Assembly (NCBI GenBank): GCA_016869045.1
Contig: VGFC01000005.1
Location: forward strand, 1-50,769
DNA from: Armatimonadota bacterium
GTDB taxonomy: Bacteria > Armatimonadota > Zipacnadia > Zipacnadales > VGFC01
Direction of reading: 5' to 3'
DNA: 50,769 bases
Below are positions 42,063 to 49,880 of the stretch, in pieces. Numbering within the stretch: the first letter of the stretch is position 1; every line of letters begins with the position of its first letter. The translations under genes and the position numbers were made by a program. The notes beneath the pieces were generated by a model that worked only from the letters and a program-made list of their open reading frames with translations, was not told the origin of the DNA and searched no databases.

Positions 42063-43586
42063 CTAGCCTTCGGCCAAGTACACAATCCTCGGCTCGGACT
42101 CCTTCAGGTCCACGAGGGCCGTCACGCGCACGCGGACGCGGCCCTCCTCCACCGACCCGATGGACGTGATCTTCAGCGTGCTGCTGCGAACCGTCACCTT
42201 CTCCGCGATCTGGGCGAACAGGGCGTCCGTCATCTCCGTTAGCGCCAGGAGCTCGCCTCGCGTGGTGAAGGGCTGCTCGGCCCGGTACTTGAGAATGGCG
42301 TTGAGCGCCTGCTCGGTCATGCCGTCGAGGGTGGCCAACACCTCAGGCGGCGCCGTGTTGAGGTTGAAGACGTTCGGCCGGAACGTGCCCGCCTCGGGCA
42401 GGACCGAGGTGTCGATGTCCGGCACGTTGCTCGCCGGTGGAGTCGGCTGAGGCTGTCCGCCTGGTTCACCGGAGCCCGGCGATGGGAACCCGGGCTGCCC
42501 TCCCGGCCCACCCGGTCCACCGGGCCCGCCGGGACCTCCCGGCCCGCCAGGTCCGCCCGGAGCCTGCTGTGCGCCCTCGGCCCCGGGGCCTGTCGGCATT
42601 GGCTGCCCGGTCTCGCCGGGGAGGTTCGGCAGGGTCGGCTGTCCCGGTGTCGGTTGCGCCCCCGCCCCCGCAGGTTGCTGGCCGGTCTCCGAGGGCTTCG
42701 AGACCGTCGTCAGCAGGTCCGCCACCTGCTGCATCTTCTCCCGCGAGACCCCCTCCACTCTCATCAGGTCCCCGATGCTGTCGAAGGCGCCCATCGCGCC
42801 GCGATAGTCCACGACGGCCTGCACATCGCCCTCGGTGAGGATGCCGTCCGTGCGCTCCGCCAGGGCCTGTGCGTCGGCCAGGTTGATGTTCAGCCGCTCC
42901 TGCCCTTGTGCATCCGTGTCGCTGGCGCCCCCGTAGACCGTGAACAGGTCCTGCAGCGGCGGGGACGCGTCCTGGGTCGCCGTCTGCTCGGCCGCCGTTT
43001 CGACCCGCGCCGGCCCGGCAACGCTCGACCCGAAGAAGGCCTCCTTCGTGATTCCCTTCACGAGCAGCAGTTCAGGGAGCGTCAGGAAGTCCCGGTTCGC
43101 GCACACGCGGGGTGGCTGCAATCGGCTGTAGTAGTCGATCTCGGCGCCGTCCGGCCGCGGATCGTCATCGGCGTCCCGCCAGTCGAGAATCGAGTCGATC
43201 ATCTCCGGCGATAGCTCCGGGAGCTTCGCGAGGAGTTGCTGGTCGGCCGCGTTGAGGTTGATCTTCCCGGACTCGTCCGTGACCGTCACCTCGTACTCCT
43301 CGTCGTCCGGGAAGGGCAGCTCCTCGTCCTGCGAGTTGATCTGCGCCCACTCCGATAGCGGCGAAGCGTACCCCGTCTGGTCCTGGCCGATCGCCAGCAT
43401 CGTCCGCTGGATGCCGGCCTTCGCCGCGTACAGGGCCCTGGTGCGCTGCAGCTCGTTGGCGGCGGCGCGTGCCTCCACATGCATCGTGGCGGCGAAGGTG
43501 ATCGCCAGAACCGTCAGGATCGTCAGCACCCAGAGAGTGACGATCAGCACGATGCCCCGTCGGCGATCCCGTCGGCCCCGGATCAT
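42063..43586 (-). CDS. gspK: GspK-type minor pseudopilin with collagen-like insert
   Basis: A 507-residue protein. The basic leader and hydrophobic helix (RRGIVLIVTLWVLTILTVLA) follow the GspK pattern, with the residues RAAANELQRTRALYAAKAGI typical of its mature helix. Helix-hairpin-helix-like modules appear as KINLNAADQQLLAKLPELSP, RLNINLADAQALAERTDGIL and FNLNTAPPEVLATLDGMTEQ, giving three NLN-A units against the usual two or so. Between about 310 and 385 is a Pro/Gly-rich insert with a run of GPGGPG triplets, collagen-like in composition. GspK caps the pseudopilus tip with GspI and GspJ. Its ATG overlaps the gspJ stop. It is clearly longer than most GspK proteins, which are near 320 residues. 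Confidence 0.9.
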   Translation of the reverse strand: MIRGRRDRRRGIVLIVTLWVLTILTVLAITFAATMHVEARAAANELQRTRALYAAKAGIQRTMLAIGQDQTGYASPLSEWAQINSQDEELPFPDDEEYEVTVTDESGKINLNAADQQLLAKLPELSPEMIDSILDWRDADDDPRPDGAEIDYYSRLQPPRVCANRDFLTLPELLLVKGITKEAFFGSSVAGPARVETAAEQTATQDASPPLQDLFTVYGGASDTDAQGQERLNINLADAQALAERTDGILTEGDVQAVVDYRGAMGAFDSIGDLMRVEGVSREKMQQVADLLTTVSKPSETGQQPAGAGAQPTPGQPTLPNLPGETGQPMPTGPGAEGAQQAPGGPGGPGGPGGPGGPGGPGGQPGFPSPGSGEPGGQPQPTPPASNVPDIDTSVLPEAGTFRPNVFNLNTAPPEVLATLDGMTEQALNAILKYRAEQPFTTRGELLALTEMTDALFAQIAEKVTVRSSTLKITSIGSVEEGRVRVRVTALVDLKESEPRIVYLAEG

Positions 43587-44413
43587 GGCTGGCCTGCACC
43601 TCCGGGAGTCGGCAGTCCCGGCAACCCGCCGGGTAGGCCGGGTATTGTCGGCGATGCTCCGGCGCCTCCCGGTAGGCCCCCGGCGCCCGGCACGTTGGCG
43701 GCGCCTCCGCTCTGACCGGTAGACGGCTGGCCGGTGCCCAACGTCGTGCCCGCCAGCGGCAGCTGGACGACTGTCGAGAACGGGATCACGTCATCGGGCG
43801 TCGGCTCGACGTCCTTGTCCAGCGGCTCGGGGAGCACGTACAGCGAGATGCGCACGGCGGTTGGCACGTCCGTCCGCTCCTGCCACTCCTCGACCCAGTC
43901 CTGTTGCGTTGGGTCGTAGTACTCGAAGTTCAGGCCGACGGCCCACGGGCAGTACGTTCGCGCCGAGAGTTCAGCCTCGGTCGGCGAGATCTCCTCGGGC
44001 AGCGGCAAGCGCAAGGCCGACCGCACCAGCCCCGTCGGCTCCGTCTCCTCATCCAGGTCCAAGTAGTACTGCATCCGCAGCAGGTCCCCTGTGGGGAGCA
44101 GCGACGACATCGGGTCTCCCGACGCGGAGGTGAACTCAATCGAGTCCGTCGGCAAGCCCTCTTCGCCTTCGTTGGTGCCGATGAACATGAACTGCTCGTC
44201 GTTGGAGCGCGTCACCGTGAGCTGGAGGTCGCGGTGCATCTGGTTCAGCGATACGCGCACACACTGCAGCAGGTCGGCGCGGCGCTCGCCGAGGGTCTGC
44301 GTGTCGTTCGCGCTCTTGAGGACCGCCAGGACCGCCCCGATGACCATCGAGCCGATCGTCAGCGCCATGATCAGCTCGATCAGCGTCATCCCGCGACGGG
44401 GGGAGGGCGTCAT
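43583..44413 (-). CDS. gspJ: GspJ-type minor pseudopilin
   Basis: A 276-residue prepilin-like protein with leader PSPRRG and helix MTLIELIMALTIGSMVIGAV, so the residue after the cleavage site is Met instead of the usual Phe. The mature part has RADLLQCVRVSLNQMHRDLQ and SIEFTSASGDPMSSLL, consistent with GspJ, and a globular beta domain to about residue 215 (VGLNFEYYDPTQQDW, VRISLYVLP). The last 50 residues are Gly/Pro-rich (GGLPGGAGASPTIPGLPGG), the low-complexity style also seen in the secretin and GspK here. It overlaps gspI upstream and gspK downstream by four bases each. Confidence 0.88.
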   Translation of the reverse strand: MTPSPRRGMTLIELIMALTIGSMVIGAVLAVLKSANDTQTLGERRADLLQCVRVSLNQMHRDLQLTVTRSNDEQFMFIGTNEGEEGLPTDSIEFTSASGDPMSSLLPTGDLLRMQYYLDLDEETEPTGLVRSALRLPLPEEISPTEAELSARTYCPWAVGLNFEYYDPTQQDWVEEWQERTDVPTAVRISLYVLPEPLDKDVEPTPDDVIPFSTVVQLPLAGTTLGTGQPSTGQSGGAANVPGAGGLPGGAGASPTIPGLPGGLPGLPTPGGAGQP

Positions 44414-44832
44414 GGGGCCTGCCCTCCTGTCGCGGCGGCGCCGCCGGCTTCCTCCTCCGGCTCGTTCAGCGGGGCGGCGCTGACGAGGGTCAGCTCGTCG
44501 TCTCTTCCCGCCACGCTCCAGTTCACCGTCACCGTGATGGTCTCCAGCCCCTCGATGTCACTGTCGGCGATGTCCACGGTCCACGTGAAGGCTTCGAACT
44601 CCTCGCCGAAGTCTCCGTCGTCGGACCCAGGGGTGATGTACGTCTCCTTGAGGACCTCCTCCATCTTCCCCGAGGCGAGCATGGTTGCCGTCGAGAAGTA
44701 CTCGTCCTGCAGGCTCAAGCGCATGGCGGCGCCATACGCCTCGATGACGGCCACCAGCCCGATGGACATGATCGCCACCGAGACGATGGCCTCGAGGAGC
44801 GTGAACCCGCCGCGCTCAGTCTTCCGGCGCAA
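44410..44832 (-). CDS. gspI: GspI-type minor pseudopilin with TTG start
   Basis: A 140-residue pseudopilin. The reading frame is open upstream, but the TTG at 44832 is the best start: GGAGGAGG lies six bases before it and the protein then begins LRRKTERGG-FTLLEAIVSVAIMSIGLVAV, a proper leader and helix with the +5 Glu. The mature helix continues IEAYGAAMRLSLQDEYFSTA. The C-terminal domain is compact (FTWTVDIADSDIEGLETITV, VNWSVAGRDDELTL). The start lies 17 bases inside the 3' end of gspH, so ribosomes finishing gspH probably reinitiate here. GspI nucleates the tip complex with GspJ and GspK. Confidence 0.88.
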   Translation of the reverse strand: MRRKTERGGFTLLEAIVSVAIMSIGLVAVIEAYGAAMRLSLQDEYFSTATMLASGKMEEVLKETYITPGSDDGDFGEEFEAFTWTVDIADSDIEGLETITVTVNWSVAGRDDELTLVSAAPLNEPEEEAGGAAATGGQAP

Positions 44833-45403
44833 ACTCGTCCTCCTCCAGCACTTGCGTGCGCCCTGTGATGGCATCCAGGGCCACGGCCAGCCGGTCTTCG
44901 TAGTCGTTTTCGAGCAGGATTCGCGCGCCGTCAGTGGTGCCACTGGGGGCGAAGGCGATGAACGGCGTGCCCTCCTCATTGAGCCGATTGCTCAGCGCGT
45001 TGATCTGGTCGAGGGCTTCCTCACTCAGTTGCGCGAGCGCTTCGTCCCCCAACTGCACTTCCAGGATCGTTACACCCTCCGGGAGCTGCCGGGCGGCGCC
45101 CAGGATCGTCTCGTCCTCCACGAAGCGCGGCTCCTCATCGCTCGTGTTCTGAGAGGCGCTCTCGTAGTAGGTCACCCACACGCGTCCGCCGTCACGGTCG
45201 ATGTTCAGGCGGTAGGTGGTCCCCTCCACGACGGCCTGGCTGCGGGCGTACTGCATCAGGGCGACGAGGTCGCGGACCGTCGAGCGCAGCTTGGCCTCGT
45301 GGTATTGCCTCACGAACGAAGGCGCCACCAACCCCGCAAGCAGGATGAGGATGGTGAGCACCACCATCAGCTCGATGAGGGTGAAGCCGCTCCGTGAGGC
45401 CAT
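44816..45403 (-). CDS. gspH: GspH-type minor pseudopilin
   Basis: A 195-residue pseudopilin with a very short leader (MASRSG) and a helix FTLIELMVVLTILILLAGLV. The mature part has the GspH/FimT signature LRSTVRDLVALMQYARSQAV and YRLNIDRDGGRVWVTYYESA, then an acidic region and a compact C-terminal domain (FIAFAPSGTTDGARILLEND). It follows gspG by nine bases and its end overlaps the gspI start. GspH is thought to link the tip complex to the main GspG fibre. Confidence 0.88.
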   Translation of the reverse strand: MASRSGFTLIELMVVLTILILLAGLVAPSFVRQYHEAKLRSTVRDLVALMQYARSQAVVEGTTYRLNIDRDGGRVWVTYYESASQNTSDEEPRFVEDETILGAARQLPEGVTILEVQLGDEALAQLSEEALDQINALSNRLNEEGTPFIAFAPSGTTDGARILLENDYEDRLAVALDAITGRTQVLEEDEFAPED

Positions 45404-45412
45404 GTGGCTCCG

Positions 45413-45868
45413 CTACCCCTCCGCAAACGTCTCCCGCTCCCACGAGCGGATGTCCGCATCGAGCCCCTCGCCGCCCTCCACGCCGTCCGCGCCGAAGGAC
45501 CACAGGTGGAAGTCGCGCCCGCTCTCGATGGACAGGTACTGGAAGTCGTTGCCCCAGCCGTCCTTGGGAACCTGGTCGATGTAGGGTCCCTTCCAGCGTT
45601 TCGGCTTGGGCGGACTGGTCGGCTCCTTCACGAGAGCCTCCAGGCCCTGTTCGGTCGAGGGCACCTTGGCGGCGTTGTCGATGCGGTACTGCTCCAGCTG
45701 ATTGACCAGCGTCTTCATGTTGACGATGGTGGTTGCTCGTCGCGCGTCCTCCGCACGGTTCATGACGCGCGGGATCACCAGCGCCGCCAGCAACACCAGA
45801 ATGACCATCACCACCATGAGTTCGACCAGCGTGAAACCCGCCCGGCGGGCGCGTCCTAGCCGTTCCAT
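45413..45868 (-). CDS. gspG: GspG major pseudopilin
   Basis: A 151-residue major pseudopilin, the main building block of the secretion pseudopilus. It has leader RLGRARRAG and helix FTLVELMVVMVILVLLAALV with +5 Glu. The mature protein is diagnostic of GspG: VNMKTLVNQLEQYRIDNAAK, VPSTEQGLEALVKEPTSPPK, WKGPYIDQVPKDGWGNDFQY and a C-terminal acidic loop (SFGADGVEGGEGLDADIRSW) that binds calcium in homologues. AGGAGGACG precedes the ATG. This gene distinguishes the cluster as type II secretion and not a pilus, despite its PilMNO-type platform. Confidence 0.97.
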   Translation of the reverse strand: MERLGRARRAGFTLVELMVVMVILVLLAALVIPRVMNRAEDARRATTIVNMKTLVNQLEQYRIDNAAKVPSTEQGLEALVKEPTSPPKPKRWKGPYIDQVPKDGWGNDFQYLSIESGRDFHLWSFGADGVEGGEGLDADIRSWERETFAEG

Positions 45869-45911
45869 CGTCTACGTCCTCCTTCGTCGTATGCCGTTGC
45901 CGTTGCCGTCA

Positions 45912-45961
45912 GCCGTTCTCCCCAACTCCTGATCTCCTGCACTCCTACACTCCTGCCTTCC
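45912..45961. repeat. Octamer tandem array (GGAGNNNN on the transcript) between gspF and gspG
   Basis: On the plus strand CCAACTCC, TGATCTCC, TGCACTCC, TACACTCC and TGCCTTCC follow each other at exact 8-base spacing (45922-45961), preceded by GCCGTTCTC. In the operon transcript this reads as successive GGAG-containing octamers directly after the gspF stop. Closely similar arrays, with the same GCCGTTCT flank, lie after gspE and at 35166-35205. Confidence 0.65.
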
Positions 45962-47176
45962 TCACTTCGACGCCATCAGGTTGAGGTCGAAGATCGGCAG
46001 CAGCATGGAGATGATGACGCTGCCCACGATCAGCCCCATCGCCAGGATGATGACGGGTTCCAGCAGGGAGATAAGCTGACGCACCGTGTTCTGGATTTCC
46101 ATGTCGTACGAATGCGCGACCCGCTGCAGGATCGTGTCCACCTCGCCGGTCTCCTCGCCCACGGCGATCATGTTGACGACCAGCGAGGGGAAGGCTCTCG
46201 TGCGGCGCAGGGGGTCGGCAATCGGCTCGCCCTCGCGCACGCTGTCGCGCACCTCGTCGAGGGCGTGGGACATCATGCGGTTGCCGATGGCGCCCTGGAC
46301 CGTTTCCAGGGCTTCCAGGATCGGCACGCCGCCCCGGAGGAGCGTGCCCAGTGTGTGCGCGAACCGCGAGGCCGCGATCTTGAATGACAGGGGGCCGATG
46401 ATCGGCGGCTTGATCTTGACCGAGTCGAATGCCAGCGAACCCGACGGCGTGCGCACGTACCAGCGCAGGATGAGGACCAGCACGATCAGCCCGCCCAACA
46501 CTCCCCACCAGTAGTGCGCGAGGAAGGTCGAGATGCCCAGGATCACGCGCGTGGGCAAGGGGAGCGCCTGCCCGAGGCTCTCGAAGATCACCACGAAGCG
46601 GGGGATCAGGAAGGTGACCAGGAAGAGCACGGCCGCCGTGCCGACGCTGATCAGCAGAGTCGGGTAGGCCAGGGCGGAACGGATGGCGGCCGACTGCTGC
46701 GCCTGCTGCTCCTGGTAGTCGGCTAGCCGCTCCAGCACGCCCTCCAGGTCGCCCGAGGCCTCGCCGGCGCGCACAAGGTTCACGTACAGCGTGTCGAACA
46801 GCCGGGGGAACTTGGCGAGCGTATCGCTGAGCGCCGAGCCGGTCTGGACCTCCTCCCGCACGCGCAGGAGGATGTCGCGCACCCGCGGGTTGTCGGTATT
46901 GTCGATCAGGACGCTGAGCGCGCGGACGACGGTCAGTCCCGCGCCGAGGAGGTTAGAGAGCTGGCGGGTGAGGATCGTTCGGTCGGCGGCCGTGGTTCGC
47001 CCGAACAGGCCCCCGGGGCGACCGGCGGCGCGCGCCGGGGCGGCCTCCCTCACCTCCATCGGGTAGTTGCCCGACTCGCGGACACGCCCGATGGCGGCCG
47101 CGAGGTCCTCGGCGTGAATCTCGCCGACAACTTCCCGCCCCGCGTCATCGACTGCTACATAGCTGAACGTGGGCAT
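45962..47176 (-). CDS. gspF: GspF inner-membrane platform protein
   Basis: A 404-residue polytopic protein with the full GspF/PilC layout. An N-terminal domain (PTFSYVAVDDAGREVVGEIH) is followed by two repeated T2SSF domains: the first with LTRQLSNLLGAGLTVVRALS and LVRAGEASGDLEGVLERLAD, the second with FAHTLGTLLRGGVPILEALE and MIAVGEETGEVDTILQRVAH. Membrane spans lie at about 175-195, 225-245 and 375-395 (VIILAMGLIVGSVIISMLLP). It should couple the ATPase to the pseudopilus and the PilMN/PilO platform. It is separated from gspE and gspG by repeat-bearing spacers of 116 and 93 bases, unlike the overlapping junctions elsewhere in the operon. Confidence 0.97.
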   Translation of the reverse strand: MPTFSYVAVDDAGREVVGEIHAEDLAAAIGRVRESGNYPMEVREAAPARAAGRPGGLFGRTTAADRTILTRQLSNLLGAGLTVVRALSVLIDNTDNPRVRDILLRVREEVQTGSALSDTLAKFPRLFDTLYVNLVRAGEASGDLEGVLERLADYQEQQAQQSAAIRSALAYPTLLISVGTAAVLFLVTFLIPRFVVIFESLGQALPLPTRVILGISTFLAHYWWGVLGGLIVLVLILRWYVRTPSGSLAFDSVKIKPPIIGPLSFKIAASRFAHTLGTLLRGGVPILEALETVQGAIGNRMMSHALDEVRDSVREGEPIADPLRRTRAFPSLVVNMIAVGEETGEVDTILQRVAHSYDMEIQNTVRQLISLLEPVIILAMGLIVGSVIISMLLPIFDLNLMASK

Positions 47177-47190
47177 GGCCTGGCTTCGCC

Positions 47191-47292
47191 GTCTCGTGTC
47201 TCAGGTCGTGGCCGTTCAGTCTGAAGTCTGAGGTCCGCCGCCGCCGTTCTCCCAGACTCCCAAACTCCGCAACTCCCAAGCTCCTGCCGTCC
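47191..47292. repeat. Mixed repeat spacer between gspE and gspF (GGTCTCA words plus octamer array)
   Basis: The left part (47191-47235) carries GTCTCGTGTCTCAGGTC and AGTCTGAAGTCTGAGGTCC, words shared with the spacer at 41991. The right part has CAGACTCC, CAAACTCC, GCAACTCC and CAAGCTCC at exact 8-base spacing (47253-47284) after GCCGTTCTC and before TGCCGTCCTC. On the transcript these are G-rich (GGGAGTNN) runs immediately after the gspE stop codon. Confidence 0.65.
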
Positions 47293-48993
47293 TCACTCCT
47301 CGATCTGGGTGACGGCGAGGACCTCCTCGATCGTCGTCTCGCCGTCGATGACCTTCTTCCAGCCGTCTTGGCGCATCGTGCTCATGCCGTGTAGGACGGC
47401 GTCCCGCTTGATCTCGCCCGCCGAGGCGCGCCGGATGATCATCGAGCGAATGTGTTCGTTCAGCGGCAGCACCTCGTAGAGCGCCGTGCGGCCGGCATAG
47501 CCCGTGTAGCGGCAGGCACTGCAGCCGGTGCCCCGCGCGAGTGTCGCGGGCGGGTGGATCTCGAGTTCCCGGTGGATTGTCGCCATCCACTCGGCGGACG
47601 GCTCGTATTCCTCGCGGCACTCCGGGCAGATGCGCCGGAGGAGACGTTGCGCCAGCACCCCCTCCAGCGAGGAGGCGATCAGGTACGGCTCGACGCCCAT
47701 GTCCTGCAGGCGCGTGACCGCGCCCGAGGCGTCGTTCGTGTGGAGCGTGCTAAAGACAAGGTGACCGGTGAGGGCCGCGTTGATCGCGATGTTCGCGGTC
47801 TCCTGGTCGCGGATCTCGCCCACCATGACGATGTCCGGGTCGTGACGCACGATGTGACGGAGGCCCGTGGCGAACGAGAGCCCGATCTTCGGGTTCACGT
47901 GGATCTGGTTCACGCCGTGCAGACGGTACTCGACCGGATCCTCGATGGTGATGATCTTCTTGCGCGGGGTGTAGATGCGCCGCAAGGCCGCATACAGCGT
48001 TGTGGTCTTGCCGCAGCCGGTCGGCCCCGTCGCCAGCACCACGCCGTGGTGCTTGTGGATGATCGCCGTGTACTCGGCGAGCTGCTCGTCCTGCATGCCC
48101 AGCTCTTCCAGCTCGAAGGCGAGCTGGCTCTGGTCCAGCAGACGCAGCACGACCGCCTCACCATACAGCGTGGGGATGATCGACACGCGGATGTCTACCT
48201 CGCGCCCGCTGACCAGCAGGGCGATCCGGCCGTCCTGGGGGAGGCGGTGTTCGGCGATGTTGAGGTTCGAGAGGATCTTCACGCGCGACACGATCGCCGG
48301 CAGCAATCGTTGGGCAGGGGCCGCCTGCTCGGTCAGCACGCCGTCGATGCGATAGCGCAGGCGAATCTCGTTCTCGAACGGCTCGATGTGGATGTCCGAG
48401 GCCTTCTCGGCGACGGCCTGGCGAATGACGGTATTGACGAGGCGGATGACCAGCGCTTCCTTGGCCATCCGCTCGAGGTCGGCGGCGTCGATCTCCTTCT
48501 CGGCGATGAGCTGCACGTCGCCGTTGTCGGCCGCCTCCATCATCTCCTTCATGTACGCCTCTTCGACGATCCGCTGAATCTCCGCAGCGTCGGCGAGGAC
48601 GGGGTTCACTTCCTTGCCGGTCACCATGCGGATGTCGTCGAGCGCCTCCAGGTTGAACGGATCGGCGGTCGCAACCACGACCTCGCCGTCCTGCACCCGG
48701 AGGGGAACCACCTGATGGCGGTACGCCAGCTCTGCTGGCACGATGCGCAGAGCCTCGGGGTCGGGTGGCAGCTCGCGCAAGTCCACGGCGGGGATTCCCA
48801 GCGAGCGACCGACCGCCTCTTGCATCTGGCGCGCGGAGACCATCCCGAGCTTGACCAGGCTGAGGCGCAGGGGCTGGCCGCCGCGCTCGGCATCGGCCTG
48901 CGCGCGCAGCAAGTCCTCGTGGGTCAGCACGCCCGAGTCCAGCAGTGCCCGCACGGCGGGCTCAACGGTCGATCCCGTCGGATGATCGCTCAC
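47293..48993 (-). CDS. gspE: GspE secretion ATPase
   Basis: A 566-residue hexameric AAA-like motor. N-terminal domains of MshEN/T2SSE_N type occupy about 15-145 (LVKLGMVSARQMQEAVGRSL). The catalytic core has ASDIHIEPFENEIRLRYRID (about 198-217), Walker A GPTGCGKT (323-330), an Asp box (IITIEDPVEYRL), Walker B DIVMVGEIRD (387-396) and a His box (HLVFSTLHTNDA). Four zinc cysteines (C456, C459, C491, C494) define the GspE C-terminal finger. Its start overlaps the stop of the secreted protein gene upstream (48990-48993). It powers pseudopilus assembly together with GspF and the PilMN fusion. Confidence 0.97.
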   Translation of the reverse strand: MSDHPTGSTVEPAVRALLDSGVLTHEDLLRAQADAERGGQPLRLSLVKLGMVSARQMQEAVGRSLGIPAVDLRELPPDPEALRIVPAELAYRHQVVPLRVQDGEVVVATADPFNLEALDDIRMVTGKEVNPVLADAAEIQRIVEEAYMKEMMEAADNGDVQLIAEKEIDAADLERMAKEALVIRLVNTVIRQAVAEKASDIHIEPFENEIRLRYRIDGVLTEQAAPAQRLLPAIVSRVKILSNLNIAEHRLPQDGRIALLVSGREVDIRVSIIPTLYGEAVVLRLLDQSQLAFELEELGMQDEQLAEYTAIIHKHHGVVLATGPTGCGKTTTLYAALRRIYTPRKKIITIEDPVEYRLHGVNQIHVNPKIGLSFATGLRHIVRHDPDIVMVGEIRDQETANIAINAALTGHLVFSTLHTNDASGAVTRLQDMGVEPYLIASSLEGVLAQRLLRRICPECREEYEPSAEWMATIHRELEIHPPATLARGTGCSACRYTGYAGRTALYEVLPLNEHIRSMIIRRASAGEIKRDAVLHGMSTMRQDGWKKVIDGETTIEEVLAVTQIEE

Positions 48994-49844
48994 TGGCCTT
49001 CCCCTCCGCCCATCGGACCTCCCATGGGCATCATTGGTGGACCTCCACCGCGACCTCGACCGAAGCCCGACCGGCCCATCGACAGGCTCTCACCCAGGTA
49101 GATTCGGTCGGCCTCGAGGTACCCGTCCGCGTTCACCTTCCCGATCGCCACCAGTGGCTCGTCGAGCGCCAAAGCCGACAGATCTCCCTGCGTCCGTCGC
49201 AGTACGCGGGCCCCCTCCGGCAGTTGCACTGCAACCTCACTGCCATTCGCGAGCGTCACGACAAGGGGCTCTACACTCTTGACGCTTCCCGAGATGGTGA
49301 CGTTAGCCGGCGGGCCACCACCGGGTGAGGGACCGCCGACCGTCGGCGCGGGCGGCGTGGCGCCCCCCGCAGGCGCGGTCGGTCCCGGAGCCGGCGTTGG
49401 AGGCGCTTCCCCTCCGCCCGTCGGCGGAGCAGCCGGGGCAGGCGCTCCTCCGTCGCTTTCCTGCAGCGCACGCATGATGTCCGCAAACGACAGCTCTCCC
49501 CCCACCTGGACCTTCTCGGCCACGACCACGGCGGGTACGCCCGACACGGTGACCGTGTCGCCGACCTTGAGCTCCCCGGCCGGGATGTCGGCCATCTGGG
49601 TGATCGCGGTCTGCTCCCCGGCGATGACGATGCGGCTTCCTCGCCCGGGTACGCCGACCTGTAGGTAACCGAGAAGCGGGTTGGCGTCCTCGAGCGTGCC
49701 GAAGACGACTCGCTCCATGAAGTCACTCATCGGGTTGCCGCCCGGCCCTTCCCCTCCTCCACCGAAACTGAACTGGGCCGGCACGGACGTCGCGGCGAGG
49801 GTCAACAGCGCCGCCATGGCCGCTTGATAGCGAATACGCAGCAC
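48990..49844 (-). CDS. Secreted accessory protein with two DUF5666-like beta modules
   Basis: A 284-residue exported protein leading the secretion operon. A signal peptide (about 4-23, ending SVPAQ) is followed by a beta module (about 58-110, GYLQVGVPGRGSRIVIAGEQ, GELKVGDTVTVSGVPAVVVA) and a Pro/Gly linker (about 130-180). A second beta module (about 182-255, VTISGSVKSVEPLVVTLANG, LDEPLVAIGKVNADGYLEAD) precedes a Met/Gly-rich tail (PPMMPMGGPMGG). The modules resemble DUF5666-type OB-like domains. The tail recalls the Met-rich linkers at 8.3-10.7 kb. Because it is translationally coupled to gspE it may be a structural partner or regulator of the machine. No family with known function is recognised. 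Confidence 0.75.
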   Translation of the reverse strand: MLRIRYQAAMAALLTLAATSVPAQFSFGGGGEGPGGNPMSDFMERVVFGTLEDANPLLGYLQVGVPGRGSRIVIAGEQTAITQMADIPAGELKVGDTVTVSGVPAVVVAEKVQVGGELSFADIMRALQESDGGAPAPAAPPTGGGEAPPTPAPGPTAPAGGATPPAPTVGGPSPGGGPPANVTISGSVKSVEPLVVTLANGSEVAVQLPEGARVLRRTQGDLSALALDEPLVAIGKVNADGYLEADRIYLGESLSMGRSGFGRGRGGGPPMMPMGGPMGGGEGQ

Positions 49845-49880
49845 AGCAGTGCCTCCAAGTCACGGATGAACGTGGGGTCT

